Below are positions 10,401-17,235 of a DNA stretch of 64,000 nt, piece by piece (the first letter of the stretch is position 1; each line of letters starts with the position of its first letter). The notes beneath the pieces were generated by a model. It did not search any database and had not been told where the DNA came from. It worked only from the letters and a program-made list of their open reading frames with translations. The stretch spans positions 1,798,001 to 1,862,000 of the forward strand of contig NZ_JARVSM010000001.1 of assembly GCF_030209175.1 (NCBI RefSeq), given 5' to 3'. The translations under genes were made by a program, and so were the position numbers. The DNA comes from Pseudomonas sp. efr-133-TYG-5. GTDB taxonomy: Bacteria; Pseudomonadota; Gammaproteobacteria; Pseudomonadales; Pseudomonadaceae.

Positions 10401-10894
10401 TCTTCGGGGAATTCGGGAATGCCGTTGAACCCGGCGGTGGGGAAACCGATCACCGGATCGACCCGCCCGCCCACTTCGGTGAGCAACACGAAGGTGTGGC
10501 CACCGCCCTTGCCACCGTTGGGATCGGACGGCGCGTCCGGCCCGGCGGCCGTGGCTTCGGCAGATTTGCTCGGGTCATCACCCGCGGCAATCGCTTTCTG
10601 GATCTGCTCGACGTCGCTCAGTTGCGCATCGGTCGGGGTCAACGCTTCCGGGGCATCCACATGGGGCGCGTGATTGGCCAGCAACTGGCCGGTCATGGTC
10701 AGGCTGCTGTCACGGCCCAGGGTCAGTTCCTGGCCATTTTGCAGATGAACGGCGACGGCGCCTTCCGCGCCGGTGATCAATTGATCGCCAGCAAACAGCC
10801 GATCGCCCTCGACCAGCGCGCGACGATGACCATCGCTGCCTTGCGCGAAAACCTGACCAATGACTTTAGTGACGATCCCGATGAGCGTTGCCAT
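1484..10894 (-). CDS. Giant LapA/MapA-type RTX adhesin (T1SS substrate)
   Basis: A cell-surface adhesin of about 3136 aa. The start at 10894 is chosen because GGAGG ends 8 bases before it; an ATG at 10900 is too close to that site. Residues 1-110 match the retention module of LapA-type adhesins (VGQVFA, VEGDRLFAGD, TGAEGAV, L-GRD), which holds the protein in the outer membrane. A TAAG motif follows at about residues 115-118, the site LapG-type proteases cut. Seven cadherin/VCBS-like units occupy about residues 190-2320. A von Willebrand A domain starts near residue 2330, with the MIDAS motif DISGS. A beta-rich linker comes next, then RTX repeats (GGxGNDxL) at about 2870-3020 and a C-terminal region typical of type I secretion signals. 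The divergent genes at 11427-16488 encode a matching TolC/ABC/HlyD set. The layout resembles MapA, the second adhesin of P. fluorescens Pf0-1, but orthology is inferred only. Confidence 0.92.
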   Translation of the reverse strand: MATLIGIVTKVIGQVFAQGSDGHRRALVEGDRLFAGDQLITGAEGAVAVHLQNGQELTLGRDSSLTMTGQLLANHAPHVDAPEALTPTDAQLSDVEQIQKAIAAGDDPSKSAEATAAGPDAPSDPNGGKGGGHTFVLLTEVGGRVDPVIGFPTAGFNGIPEFPEERHNAVIDNGDDTPAPVVPPVNNPVTLTGLAVAGGELSVNEANLPDGSASNSGALTQSGSFTVTAPDGLTSLSIGGINVIVGGVPISFPQSLTTQLGNTLTINGYNPATGTVSYSYTLNGNETHAAGDGANSLSEQFTVIAGDSNGDSATGTLDVNITDDVPKAIDDSNPDSASETLLTLTGNVLPNDIQGADRIPVGPNSGPVIAGTFVGTYGTLVLNANGTYTYTLNTSDADFKALHGGGNGTETFTYTLTDSDGDTSTANLVLQIHNNDDPVIINGLDVNGGELTVYEKNLSDGSAPDTTALTQNGTFTITALDGVTTLTVGGIAVVTNGVAAGFPQSVTTPLGSTLTITGFNAATGVVSYSYTLVDNEAHPTANGANTLSEQFAVTVVDDNGTTANASLDVNIVDDLPKAIDDSNTGTAAETNLTLTGNVLTNDVQGADRVPTGENAGPITAGTFVGTYGTLVLNANGTYTYTLNTSDADFKALHGGGNGTETFTYTLTDSDGDTSTANLVLQIHNNDDPVIINGLNVAGGELTVFEKNLSDGSAPDSTALTQNGTFTITALDGVTTLTVGGIAVVTNGVAAGFPQSVTTPLGSTLTITGFNAATGVVSYSYTLVDNEAHPTANGANTLSEQFAVTVVDDNGTTANANLDVNIVDDLPKAIDDSNTGTAAETNLTLTGNVLTNDVQGADRVPNGENAGPITAGTFVGTYGTLVLNANGTYTYTLNTSDADFKALHGGGNGTETFTYTLTDSDGDTSTANLVLQIHNNDDPVIINGLNVAGGELTVFEKNLNDGSAPDSTALTQNGTFTITALDGVTTLTVGGIAVVTNGVAAGFPQSVTTPLGSTLTISGFNAATGVVSYSYTLVDNEAHPTANGANTLSEQFAVTVVDDNGTTANANLDVNIVDDLPKAIDDSNTGTAAETNLTLTGNVLTNDVQGADRVPTGENAGPITAGTFVGTYGTLVLNANGTYTYTLNTSDADFKALHGGGNGTETFTYTLTDSDGDTSTANLVLQIHNNDDPVIINGLDVNGGELTVYEKNLSDGSAPDTTALTQNGTFTITALDGVTTLTVGGIAVVTNGVAAGFPQSVTTPLGSTLTITGFNAATGVVSYSYTLVDNEAHPTANGANTLSEQFAVTVVDDNGTTANASLDVNIVDDLPKAIDDSNTGTAAETNLTLTGNVLTNDVQGADRVPTGENAGPITAGTFVGTYGTLVLNANGTYTYTLNTSDADFKALHGGGNGTETFTYTLTDSDGDTSTANLVLQIHNNDDPVYLNGLDVNGGELTVYEKNLSDGTSPDATALTQSGTFTVTALDGLQTLTVGGIAVVTNGVAAGFPQSITTPLGSTLTITGYNPATGVVSYSYTLVDNEAHPTGNGANSLTENFNVVATDTDGSSASGQINVNIIDDLPSAHPDAASVVEGGTVSGNVLDNDIGGADGPAVTGAVVGVRAGADTSTSAIGGLNSNINGTYGYLTLDANGNAVYHSNPNAVSGPGAVDVFTYTVRDSDGDESTTTITIDVSNSCLKATSDSDVTVYEKALDLNKDGQDLAAGTVVGSDPSSTGETASGTLVGSVTGAVGAITYALVGSATGNYGQIVLNPNGTYTYTLTSPASTTPLADDGANTLHETFTYQATDSLGNVVTSTIDVSIVDDVPKALNDSNAVTASETQLTLSGNVLSNDVQGADVVATGPNAGPITPGTFVGTYGTLVLNANGTYTYTLNTSDADFKALHGGGNGTETFSYTLTDADGDTSTANLVLNVHNNDDPVLLNGLDVYGGELTVYEKNLSDGTSPNTPALTQSGTFTVTALDGLQTLTVGGIAVVTNGVAAGFPQSITTPLGSTFVVTGYNPATGVVSYSYTLVDNENHPSGNGANSLSENLNVVATDTDGSSASGQINVNIIDDLPTAKADTGSVAEGGTVNVSVLGNDVTGADGAAAGGAVVGVRAGADTSSSAIGGLNSNINGSYGYLTLDAAGNAVYHSNPNSVSPPGATDTFTYTIRDGDGDESTTTITINVADSKLVASVDQDVTVYEKALDLTKDGQDLAAGTVTGSDPGNTGETASGTLVGAVTGGSGALTYSLVGSTTGAYGQIQLNADGTYTYTLTSAPKTTPNANDGANTLSESFTYKATDALGNSTTSTLVVNIVDDVPKAVASDRSVAAVEIDSNVLIVLDISGSMADASGVPGLSRLDLAKQAISALLDKYDDLGDVKVQLVTFSSNAADRTSVWVDVATAKTLLAGLSAGGGTNYDAAVATMYNAFNTAGKLTGAQNVGYFFSDGKPNEGDIGTADEATLKSFLDANNIRNYAIGLGSGVSNANLDPLAYDGISHTNTNAVVVTDLNQLNSVLSGTVMGAPVTGSLLGEGGTFGADGGFIKSIVIDGTTYTYDPKALSGQGSLTATGGANHGTFNTANNTLSIATNNSGTLVINLDSGDYSYTSQKTTAVVITENIGFTVSDNDGDLASSTLTVKVIPNAPPVAVDDHVITNVLSGNIVVPGELLLANDSDPNGDTLNASPTTFNTGWVAKGADFTGTGAINFSGTNVNNAANQNLPDVRSAFAANAAAMTAVLVISGYLGSVTNANANDEDLITVKLKQGETLNLDHNLAAGHITMEYSVNGGAFVSIADGGTITAGADGTYQIHLTNVSNSSGSNPNAAENYQLTMTVNYAGAHDLTPDYHGTYTANDNHGGSDSAAVTISYQDGHTLTGTSGDDVLVAGNGDNILNGGDGNDVLTAGSGNNELHGGAGNDLLYSGPGNDLLDGGAGNDTASYAHATAGVTVNLGLLGAQNTVGAGTDTLTGIENLVGSNFNDTLTGDNNNNVITGGLGNDILNGGGGDDLLIGGMGNNTLTGGSGADTFQWLKGNSGHDVITDFTPGTDKLDLSQLLQGENGTAASLDDYLHFTVSGSGASLVTSIDVSAMAGATPNQTIDLAGVNLASHYGVTPGAGGVIAGGHDTATIINGMLNDHSLKVDTV
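6571..9570 (-). repeat. Four tandem 750-bp units inside the adhesin gene
   Basis: The landmark 'tgatgatcac cgg' recurs at 7321, 8071, 8821 and 9571, exactly 750 bases apart, and a diverged copy sits at 6571. Each unit encodes 250 residues and neighbouring units are almost identical at DNA level. Two further units at the C-terminal side (about 3940-6570) and one at the N-terminal side (about 9571-10320) are related but diverged. The exact period and high identity suggest recent unequal recombination or gene conversion. Short-read assemblies may collapse this region. Confidence 0.95.
10541..10552 (-). other. TAAG motif, predicted LapG-type cleavage site
   Basis: These 12 bases encode Thr-Ala-Ala-Gly in the adhesin, just after the retention module and before a Gly/Pro/Asp-rich linker. 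In LapA the periplasmic protease LapG cuts between the two alanines of this motif and releases the adhesin when c-di-GMP falls. The motif and its position are seen; cleavage is inferred. No lapD or lapG gene lies in this window. Confidence 0.75.
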
Positions 10895-11426
10895 GTGCAT
10901 TTCCTCCGCTGCCGACCACCGTCGGCACTGGTTCGCGAAGCAGCCCATGGCTCAAGCGGGTTGCCGGGGCGACGCTCGCGCCGCGGCAGTTCGTTTCGCA
11001 GGTTGCGCACATCCAGGAATCCCAGTGCTATCAAGCACTTCGGACCCCTGATCGATGCCACATGCCCACTAGCGCTACGTAACGGTGGTGAATCACCCGA
11101 GTGACAAAAATCTGTCGCCCATCAACCGCTACGCGTCCCTCCCCTTTAGCAGTACTTCGCCGTATGTCGCAAAGTGAGTGGAACTTTCCTCAAGCCTTTC
11201 TGTGCTCCCTAAAGCGCATAAAACAAAGGCTTTCGAGACGAACAATGTGCTGCTTTTGGCCAGGCGCATAAGTTTTTTTTGGCATAACCCATATGAAAAA
11301 TTTTTCTTAGCTACGCTTCAGGATGTTCTTAGCTCTGTTGTTACAGGCATGAAACGCTTTTGACTAAAAATATCGTCAATAAATTGGCGACAGCGATACA
11401 CCATCAGGACTCAGGGAGATGCACCC
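10895..11426. promoter_or_regulatory. Divergent control region, adhesin / tolC-like gene
   Basis: The 532-base gap between the two divergent start codons must carry both promoters. The half next to the tolC-like gene, about 11225-11390, is conspicuously AT-rich (runs such as ttttttttgg and aaaaatttttc), unlike the rest of the window. That fits a silenced or bend-controlled promoter for a surface factor. An 11-base palindrome, ggtgaatcacc, lies at 11087-11097. I cannot assign -35/-10 boxes or a regulator with confidence. A 61-codon open frame at 11178-11363 has a GTG start, no ribosome-binding site and no recognisable features, so I do not call it a gene. Confidence 0.5.
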
Positions 11427-12785
11427 ATGCGCGTTCTAACCCCCCTCTGCAGCGCGGTTTTGCTGGCCATGGCTTGCACTTCCCAAGCGCAGGCCATGAA
11501 CCTTACCGAAGCCATTCAAAGCACCATCGCCAGCCACCCCGACCTGGCTTCGCGCGTGGATGCCAAGCTGTCGGCCGATGAACAGGTGAAAGTCGCCAAG
11601 GGCGGCTTCTATCCGTCCGTCGACTTGAATGCCGCTTACGGCCGTGGCTACAGCGACAACACCAACACCCGGGCCCTGGGCAATCACCACACGGCAATCC
11701 TCAATTACACCCAGTCCGAGCTGCGGTTGCGGCAGATGCTGTTCGACGGGTTCAACACCGCCAATGAGGTCGAGCGCACCAAGGGCGTTTCCAATTCGCG
11801 CGCGTACTACGCGCAAGGCACCGCACAGGACCTGGCCCTGCGCACCATCGAGGTCTACCTCGAAGTGCTCAAGCGCCGCGAACTGGTGACCCTGGCCAAG
11901 AACAACCTGCAGGCGCACCTGCGGGTCAACGACCAGATCGGCCTGCGCACCGAGCGCGGCGTCGGCAGCACCGCCGACTCCGACCAGTCGGTAGCGCGCA
12001 AGGCGCTGGCGCAGAACAACCTCGACACGGCCGAAGTCGACCTGGCCGACGCCGAGGCCAACTTCTACAGTGTGGTCGGGCGCATGCCTGATGAGCTGGA
12101 AGCCCCGGCCTCGACCCGCGGCGAAGTCCCCGCCGACCTGCGCGAAGCCCAGCAGAGCATGGTCGACAACAATCCGTATCTGAAATCCGCCCAGGCCGAC
12201 GTGCAATCGGCCGAGAGCCAGTACGAAGTCGCCAAGTCGCCGTTCTATCCACGCTTCGACGCGGAAGCGGCGGTGGGCGCCAACAACAACGTGCAGGGCG
12301 ACGAAGGCCACGACAACGAATGGCGCGTCGGCGTGATCATGAACTACAACCTGTTCCGTGGCGGCAGCGACAAGGCGCGCCTGGCGTCCGATGCGCACCA
12401 GATCAATCAGGCCATGGACATCCGCAACAACGCCCTGCGCCAGCTCAACGAAAACATTCGCCTGGCGTGGAACGCCATGGAAAACGCCAAGAAGCAGACC
12501 CCGACCGCCCGCGAATACGCCGAGACCACCAAACGCGTGCGCGCCGCCTATCAGGATCAGTTCGGCCTCGGCCAGCGCACCTTGCTCGACCTGCTCGACA
12601 GCGAGAACGAGTTGTACAACGCCAACCGCCGCTACACCGAAATCCGCTACACCGAGGAATATTCGATGTACCGCGTACTGGCCAACATGGGGCAATTGCT
12701 GAGCAAGCAACGGGTGGTGCTGCCGGCCGATGCGATCGCCGCCTCCGAAGTGAAAAGCGAGGCACGCCTGCCCGAGCTGAAGTAG
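11427..12785 (+). CDS. TolC-family outer membrane protein of the adhesin T1SS
   Basis: A 452-aa outer membrane channel of the TolC/LapE type, the exit duct of a type I secretion system. An N-terminal signal peptide ends in SQAQA (about residue 23), followed by 'MNLTEAIQSTI', the usual first helix of the OEP family. Two long alpha-helical halves follow with the typical internal duplication; the second carries 'FRGGSDKARL' and 'LLDSENELYNANRRY', both common in this family. AGGGAG lies about 8 bases before the ATG. It heads a plus-strand run with the ABC exporter and adaptor genes and is divergent from the adhesin. Confidence 0.9.
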   Translation: MRVLTPLCSAVLLAMACTSQAQAMNLTEAIQSTIASHPDLASRVDAKLSADEQVKVAKGGFYPSVDLNAAYGRGYSDNTNTRALGNHHTAILNYTQSELRLRQMLFDGFNTANEVERTKGVSNSRAYYAQGTAQDLALRTIEVYLEVLKRRELVTLAKNNLQAHLRVNDQIGLRTERGVGSTADSDQSVARKALAQNNLDTAEVDLADAEANFYSVVGRMPDELEAPASTRGEVPADLREAQQSMVDNNPYLKSAQADVQSAESQYEVAKSPFYPRFDAEAAVGANNNVQGDEGHDNEWRVGVIMNYNLFRGGSDKARLASDAHQINQAMDIRNNALRQLNENIRLAWNAMENAKKQTPTAREYAETTKRVRAAYQDQFGLGQRTLLDLLDSENELYNANRRYTEIRYTEEYSMYRVLANMGQLLSKQRVVLPADAIAASEVKSEARLPELK

Positions 12786-12796
12786 TCCCGATGATC

Positions 12797-12925
12797 TGAT
12801 CGTTGTCACGCTCCGCGTGGGAATGCCTCTGGGGACGCTCCGCGTCCAGTGACGCGCAGCGTCATGGGCTGCATTCCGACGCAGAGCGTGGCAACGATCA
12901 ACGCGGAGCGTGAGAACGATCAATA
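12797..12925. repeat. Palindromic repeat cluster between tolC-like and ABC genes
   Basis: This stretch is built from mutually complementary words such as 'gatcgttgtcacgctccgcgt', 'acgctccgcgt', 'gacgcagagcgtggcaacgatc' and 'gcggagcgtgagaacgatc'. The outer words can pair across the whole segment to give a long imperfect hairpin. It belongs to the family seen at 1166-1376. Its place inside a T1SS operon could weaken transcription into the ABC gene or serve as an RNA-processing site; that is inference. Confidence 0.65.
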
Positions 12926-12954
12926 GCCGAGTCAGTTCAACGGGAGCGCTCAAT

Positions 12955-15117
12955 ATGACCAGCATGGCCGAAGGCGGTAACGCCGGGATCGATCCGCGGC
13001 TGAGCTTCGATGATCCGTTACTCGACGGTCTGTTGATTCTCTGCAAGCTGCACGGCGCAATCGTCAGTCGCGCCAGCCTGAGCGCCGGCCTGCCCCTCAA
13101 TAAACAACGCCTGAGCCTCGACCTGCTGCCGCGCGCGGCGGCCCGTGCCGGGTTGCAGGCGCGGTTGTTGCGCCGTGAACTGAAAGACATCTCGCCGCTC
13201 AACCTGCCGATCCTGCTGCTGCTCAACGACGGCCGCACGGCGGTGCTGCGACGCTTGAGCGATGACGGCAAGGCGCTGATCCTGCCCAGCGAAGCCGATG
13301 GCGGCGAACAATGGCTCAGCCGCGAAGAACTCGCCGAACATTACAGCGGCCAGGCCCTGTTCGCCCGTCCGCGGCACGAACTGGAAGACCTGCGTTCACC
13401 GCTGGTGCCCAGGGTGCATGCGTGGTTTCGCGACACCCTGAAGCTGTCGAAATGGCTGTACAGCGACGCGATCCTCGCCAGTTTCCTGATCAACCTTTTA
13501 GGCCTGATGGTGCCGCTGTTCGTCATGCAGACCTACGACCGCGTGGTGCCGAACCAGGCCACGTCGACCCTGTGGGTGCTGGCCATCGGCCTGCTGATCG
13601 GCACCGGTTTCGAACTGGTGCTGCGGGTGGTGCGTGCGCACCTGCTGGACACCGCCGGGAAGAAAACCGATGTGATCCTTTCCGCGACATTGTTCGAACG
13701 CATCACCGGCATGGCAATGAAGGCACGCCCGGCAACCATCGGCGGTTTCGCGCAGAGCATTCATGACTTCCAGGGCCTGCGCGAATTCCTCACCGCCGTG
13801 ACCCTGACCAGCCTGATCGACCTGCCGTTCGTGGTGTTGATGCTGGTGGTGATCGGCCTGCTCGGTGGCTGGCTGGTGGCGATTCCGCTGCTGGCGTTTC
13901 CGCTGACGATTATCTTCGCGCTGATTATCCAGGTTCGCCTGCGCGACACCGTGCAGAAAAGCCTGAGCCTCGGCGCCGAGCGCCAGGCGCTGCTGATCGA
14001 AACCCTCGGCGGCCTGGAAACCCTCAAGGCCTGCAGCGCCGAAAGCGAGCGCCAGCACAAATGGGAAAGCACCCACGGCGCCCTCACCCGCCTCGACAGC
14101 CATGCGCGCAATCTGTCGGCGCTGGCCACCAACGGCACGCTGTTCATCCAGCAGTTTTCCGGGATGGCGACGATTGTGGCCGGGGTCTACAGCATCATCG
14201 CCGGCAACCTGAGTGTCGGCGCGCTGGTGGCGACCTATATGCTCGGCAGCCGCGTGCTCGCACCGCTCGGGCAGATTGCCGGGTTGATTACCCGCTACCA
14301 GCAAGCGCAGTTGACCATGAAAAGCACCGACGCGCTGATGGCCCTGCCGCAGGAGCGCGACGGCAAGCAACGGCCGCTGGAGCGCACGCAATTGCAGGGC
14401 GCCATCGACGCCAATGCCGTGACGTTCCACTACAACGGGCAAAACGCTCCGGCCCTGAGCAACGTCAGTTTCAGCGTCAGGCCCGGCGAACGGATCGGCA
14501 TCATCGGCCGCAGCGGCTCGGGCAAGAGCACCCTGGCGCGGCTGCTGATGGGGTTCTACGAACCGGAAGAAGGCCAGTTGCTGCTCGACGGCCTCGATCT
14601 GCGACAACTGGATGTCGCCGACCTGCGCCAGCAGATCGGCTATGTCGCTCACGACCTGCCGCTGCTGGCCGGCAGCCTGCGCGACAACCTGACCCTCGGC
14701 GCACGCTACATCAGCGACTCGCGCATGCTCGAAGTGGCTGAACTGACCGGCGTCACCGAACTCGCGCGCCAGCATCCGCAGGGCTTCGACCGACCGGTCG
14801 GCGAACGCGGCCAACTGCTTTCCGGCGGCCAGCGCCAGGCGGTACTGCTGGCACGGGCGTTGTTGCTCGACCCGCCGATCATGCTGCTCGACGAACCCAC
14901 CAGCGCCATGGACAACAGCAGCGAAGATCAGCTGCGGCAGAAACTGCACGGCTGGGTGCAGGGCAAGACGCTTTTACTGGTCACCCACCGCACCTCGATG
15001 CTGAGCCTGGTGGACCGGTTGCTGGTGCTGGACAACGGCCGGGTCGTCGCCGACGGTCCGAAAGAAGCGGTCATCGACGCGCTGCGCAAGGGCCGGGTCG
15101 GCTCGGCGGCGGTCTAG
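12955..15117 (+). CDS. Type I secretion permease/ATPase, LapB type
   Basis: A 720-aa inner-membrane ABC exporter that energises secretion of the adhesin. The start at 12955 has GGGAG 8 bases upstream; a longer frame from 12910 runs into the repeat and lacks a site. Residues 20-140 form a C39-like domain, but the position of the catalytic cysteine (counted back from the HG in LCKLHG) is not Cys, so it is a substrate-docking CLD rather than a peptidase. Six membrane segments follow at about 165-430. The nucleotide-binding domain has Walker A GRSGSGKST, signature LLSGGQRQ, Walker B IMLLDEPT and the switch histidine in LVTHRT. The stop is 9 bases before the HlyD-type gene, so the two are co-transcribed. 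Confidence 0.92.
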   Translation: MTSMAEGGNAGIDPRLSFDDPLLDGLLILCKLHGAIVSRASLSAGLPLNKQRLSLDLLPRAAARAGLQARLLRRELKDISPLNLPILLLLNDGRTAVLRRLSDDGKALILPSEADGGEQWLSREELAEHYSGQALFARPRHELEDLRSPLVPRVHAWFRDTLKLSKWLYSDAILASFLINLLGLMVPLFVMQTYDRVVPNQATSTLWVLAIGLLIGTGFELVLRVVRAHLLDTAGKKTDVILSATLFERITGMAMKARPATIGGFAQSIHDFQGLREFLTAVTLTSLIDLPFVVLMLVVIGLLGGWLVAIPLLAFPLTIIFALIIQVRLRDTVQKSLSLGAERQALLIETLGGLETLKACSAESERQHKWESTHGALTRLDSHARNLSALATNGTLFIQQFSGMATIVAGVYSIIAGNLSVGALVATYMLGSRVLAPLGQIAGLITRYQQAQLTMKSTDALMALPQERDGKQRPLERTQLQGAIDANAVTFHYNGQNAPALSNVSFSVRPGERIGIIGRSGSGKSTLARLLMGFYEPEEGQLLLDGLDLRQLDVADLRQQIGYVAHDLPLLAGSLRDNLTLGARYISDSRMLEVAELTGVTELARQHPQGFDRPVGERGQLLSGGQRQAVLLARALLLDPPIMLLDEPTSAMDNSSEDQLRQKLHGWVQGKTLLLVTHRTSMLSLVDRLLVLDNGRVVADGPKEAVIDALRKGRVGSAAV

Positions 15118-15126
15118 GAGTTAGCC

Positions 15127-16488
15127 ATGTCTGCTGCATCCGATGGCAAGTCGCGCGGCTACTTCGAGAGCTTCGGCAAAAGCGCCGAGGCCGAGTACAT
15201 GCCGGAAACCGCTGGCGCGTCCCTGCAGGACTCGCCACGCTGGTCGCGGATCACCGTGTGGCTGGCGGCGGCGCTGCTGATCAGTGCGCTGGTATGGGCC
15301 AAGTTCGCCGTGCTCCAGGAGGTGACCATGGGCGAAGGCAAGGCGATTCCGTCGAGCAAGGTCCAGGTGATCCAGAACCTCGAGGGCGGGATCGTCACCG
15401 AGATCTTCGTCCGTGAAGGGCAAATGGTGAACAAGGGCGATACCCTGCTGCGCCTGGATGACACGCGATTCCTGTCGAACAAGGGCGAGAGCGAGGCCGA
15501 TCGCTACGCCTTGACCGCGCAGGTCGAACGCCTGTCCGCCGAAGCCGAGGGACGGCCGTTCAAGCTCTCCGAAGAAGTCATCAGCAAGGCGCCGCAAGTG
15601 GCCGAGGATGAACGCGCGCTGTACGAACAACGCCAGCGTCGTCTGGCCAGCGAGCAGCGCACCCTCAGCGAACAACTGCGGCAGAAGACCCAGGAGCTGG
15701 CGGAGTTCCGCTCCAAGCAAGGCCAGTTCAGTTCCAGCCTGGCGCTGCTGCAGCAAGAGATGAACATGTCCGAACCGTTGATCAAGACCGGCGCGGTATC
15801 GCCGGTGGAGATCCTGCGGCTCAAGCGCAGTGCGGTGGAAATTCGTGGCTCGCTGAATGCCACCACCCTGGCGATTCCTCGCGCCGAATCGGCGATCAAC
15901 GAGATCAAGAGCAAGATCGACGAATCGGAGCAGACCTTCCGCTCCGAAGCCGCCAAGGAATTGAATGAGAAACGCACCGACCTGTCGAAAATCACCGCCT
16001 CGAGCATCGCCATCGACGACCGCGTCAGCCGCACCACGGTGACGTCGCCGGTGCACGGGGTGATCAAGCAATTGAAGGTCAACACCATCGGCGGCGTGGT
16101 GCAGCCCGGCAGCGACATGGTCGAAATCGTGCCGCTGGAAGACAACCTGTTGATCGAAGCCAAAGTGCGCCCGCAGGACGTGGCGTTCCTGCATCCGGGG
16201 CAGAAGGCGATGGTCAAGTTCAGTGCTTACGACTACACGATCTACGGCGGGCTGAGTGCCAAGCTTGAGTTGATCGGCGCGGACACGATTACCGATGACA
16301 AGGGCAACAGCTTCTACCTGATTCAGGTGCGCACCGACAAAAACCACCTCGGTGGGGACGTGAAGCCGCTGCTGATCATTCCCGGGATGGTCGCTACGGT
16401 GGACATCATCACCGGCGAGAAAAGCGTGCTGGATTACCTGCTCAAACCGGTGCTCAAGGCCCGGACCGAGGCGATGCGCGAGCGGTAG
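15127..16488 (+). CDS. HlyD-family periplasmic adaptor of the adhesin T1SS
   Basis: A 453-aa membrane fusion protein that links the ABC exporter to the TolC-like channel. A short cytoplasmic N-terminus is followed by one membrane segment at about residues 40-60. A split lipoyl/barrel-sandwich domain contains VIQNLEGGIVTEIFVREGQ, characteristic of LapC/HlyD-type adaptors. A long coiled coil rich in Glu, Gln, Arg and Lys spans about 120-290, and the second half-motif is 'TVTSPVHGVIKQL'. TAGGAG precedes the ATG by 6 bases. It is the last gene of the T1SS run; a REP pair follows. Confidence 0.92.
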   Translation: MSAASDGKSRGYFESFGKSAEAEYMPETAGASLQDSPRWSRITVWLAAALLISALVWAKFAVLQEVTMGEGKAIPSSKVQVIQNLEGGIVTEIFVREGQMVNKGDTLLRLDDTRFLSNKGESEADRYALTAQVERLSAEAEGRPFKLSEEVISKAPQVAEDERALYEQRQRRLASEQRTLSEQLRQKTQELAEFRSKQGQFSSSLALLQQEMNMSEPLIKTGAVSPVEILRLKRSAVEIRGSLNATTLAIPRAESAINEIKSKIDESEQTFRSEAAKELNEKRTDLSKITASSIAIDDRVSRTTVTSPVHGVIKQLKVNTIGGVVQPGSDMVEIVPLEDNLLIEAKVRPQDVAFLHPGQKAMVKFSAYDYTIYGGLSAKLELIGADTITDDKGNSFYLIQVRTDKNHLGGDVKPLLIIPGMVATVDIITGEKSVLDYLLKPVLKARTEAMRER

Positions 16489-16523
16489 TGATGATCCGGA
16501 CTTTGCGGTGAATGATCTGGCCC

Positions 16524-16615
16524 CTTCGCGGGCAAGCCCGCTCCCACAATGTACCTGTCGAACACAAAACCTGAGTACGACGCCATACCTGTGGGAGCGG
16601 GCTTGCCCGCGATGG
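16524..16615. repeat. REP pair (inverted)
   Basis: Two opposed REP arms of the 'gggcaagcccgctccca' kind lie at 16524-16548 and 16590-16615, separated by about 40 bases, between a plus-strand gene end and a minus-strand gene end. The transcript would fold into a large stem and may stabilise or end both converging mRNAs. Confidence 0.9.
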
Positions 16616-16634
16616 AGGCCAGTGACAACACCGC

Positions 16635-17231
16635 TTACTTTCCAGAATGATTGCGCTGGTAGACCTCCGCCCCCATCGCCGCAATCTGCCCTTCGATCAG
16701 CGCCTCGAACGGCGTGAGCAACGGCTCAAACGTCGTCGGCGCTTCGAGAGTTTCCAGCGCCTGCACAATCGCCTCGATGGTCGACAACGCCCCCGGCCCC
16801 GGTGCCTTGCGCAGCCGATAGCGGGAAACCCCGCCCTGCGCCAGCGTCACCCGGGGCAACGCCGCCAGCAGCGGATTGAGGTGCAGCATCTTGCGCGCCT
16901 TGCGCCACGTGCCGTCCGGCACCACCAGCAACAACGGTTCATCGGATTCGCGGTAAGCCTGCATCGGCTGCGCATCGTCCGCCGGAAACAACAACCGCGC
17001 GCGATACCCCGGCCGGTTCAACAGCGCAGGCAGATTCTCGAACACTTCGCCGACGATCAGTTCGGCATTGTTCAAACCGAGCGCTGCCAGCCGTGCGGTG
17101 TTGAGCGCGTGATTGACCTCGCTCGAGTGCTGCAACAGCAGCACTCGGGTGCGGCTGTCGAGACTCGGGATCAGCGCGCACAGGCAGTGGGTGTGGGGGC
17201 GCAGGCAGCGCGGGCATTGGGGTCTGGACAT
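16635..17231 (-). CDS. tapT: DTW-domain tRNA-uridine aminocarboxypropyltransferase
   Basis: A 198-aa protein of the DTW/TDD family, matching E. coli YfiP (TapT), which transfers the 3-amino-3-carboxypropyl group of S-adenosylmethionine to uridine in the variable loop of tRNAs (acp3U47). The N-terminus carries a cysteine cluster (CPRCLRPHTHCLC) expected to bind zinc. The family signature appears as 'VVPDGTWRKARKM' (about residues 105-117). The start codon lies 4 bases after the stop codon of the LysR gene, so the two are probably co-transcribed. The function has no obvious link to guanidino metabolism. Confidence 0.85.
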   Translation of the reverse strand: MSRPQCPRCLRPHTHCLCALIPSLDSRTRVLLLQHSSEVNHALNTARLAALGLNNAELIVGEVFENLPALLNRPGYRARLLFPADDAQPMQAYRESDEPLLLVVPDGTWRKARKMLHLNPLLAALPRVTLAQGGVSRYRLRKAPGPGALSTIEAIVQALETLEAPTTFEPLLTPFEALIEGQIAAMGAEVYQRNHSGK

Positions 17232-17235
17232 TTTC

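Noticed and set aside
11178..11363. 61-codon open frame in the adhesin control region
   Set aside because: GTG start, no ribosome-binding site, no recognisable feature, and AT-rich promoter-like composition.
11436..13271. 611-codon minus-strand frame across the tolC-like gene and the repeats
   Set aside because: It crosses a repeat cluster and is antisense to a gene with signal peptide and family motifs.
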